Assembly (NCBI GenBank): GCA_910578365.1
Contig: CAJTRC010000075.1
Coordinates: forward strand, 1-12,069
Direction: 5' to 3'
Length of the DNA: 12,069 bases
From: an uncultured Muribaculaceae bacterium
GTDB lineage: Bacteria; Bacteroidota; Bacteroidia; Bacteroidales; Muribaculaceae
Position numbers and translations under genes: made by a program. The notes under the pieces were generated by a model. The model did not search any database. It was not told the origin of the DNA and worked only from the letters and a program-made list of their open reading frames with translations. Positions 12,057-12,069 of the stretch are shown piece after piece (the first letter of the stretch is position 1; each line of letters starts with the position of its first letter).

Positions 12057-12069
12057 AGTGGAATGGTAA

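Noticed and set aside
1..12069. CRISPR array, toxin-antitoxin or defence system
   Set aside because: No regular direct repeats with spacers and no recognisable defence or toxin families were found on either strand.

Overview
The window looks like a chromosomal segment of a Bacteroidales bacterium, most plausibly Muribaculaceae or a close relative. Three things point there. Most transcription units have a Bacteroidetes-type promoter (-33 TTTG, about 19-20 bp spacer, -7 TAnnTTTG). Ribosome binding sites are A-rich rather than Shine-Dalgarno-like. Several proteins belong to families largely confined to Bacteroidetes: the BT_3928-like DoxX/MauE protein, a duplicated DUF1599 protein, DUF4290 and a small acidic conserved protein. 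The genus is inference. Most of the window is housekeeping.

Left edge (1-764): a broken mobile-element relic. The N-terminal ~105 residues of a Bacteroides-type tyrosine integrase remain on the minus strand, frameshifted and truncated, with the promoter still present. Next to it are a 10-bp inverted repeat (44-105) and a GTAC-flanked imperfect palindrome (570-584).

Centre-left (765-4787, plus strand): DUF1599 protein, BT_3928-like membrane protein (11-bp overlap), tpiA with its own promoter, a secreted SPOR-domain protein with its own promoter, then folE from a GTG start. A strong terminator at 4852-4893 closes the run.

Centre (4957-7351, minus strand): udk, lptB and a lipoprotein gene form one operon with 1-base stop/start overlaps (TAATG, TGATG). 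The udk-lptB overlap supports an unusual ~71-residue N-terminal extension on LptB. It is divergent from a TetR-type regulator; the two transcription units share an intergenic region in which two identical -7-like boxes form a perfect 9-bp inverted repeat.

Centre-right (7469-9792, plus strand): TetR regulator, a beta-ketoacyl-ACP synthase III paralogue (1 bp apart), then FabG from its own promoter and ended by a strong terminator. This reads as a small locally regulated fatty-acid module. Right (9899-11932): DUF4290, rimM, a small acidic protein and an OmpA-C-domain periplasmic protein form a tight operon. The last 137 bases carry a 91-bp near-palindrome with nested stems and an internal direct repeat, probably an interspersed element.

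I see no CRISPR array, tRNA, rRNA or defence system. The least explained features are the terminal near-palindrome, the extended LptB, the KAS III paralogue under a TetR regulator, and the MauE-like plus thioredoxin-like fusion.
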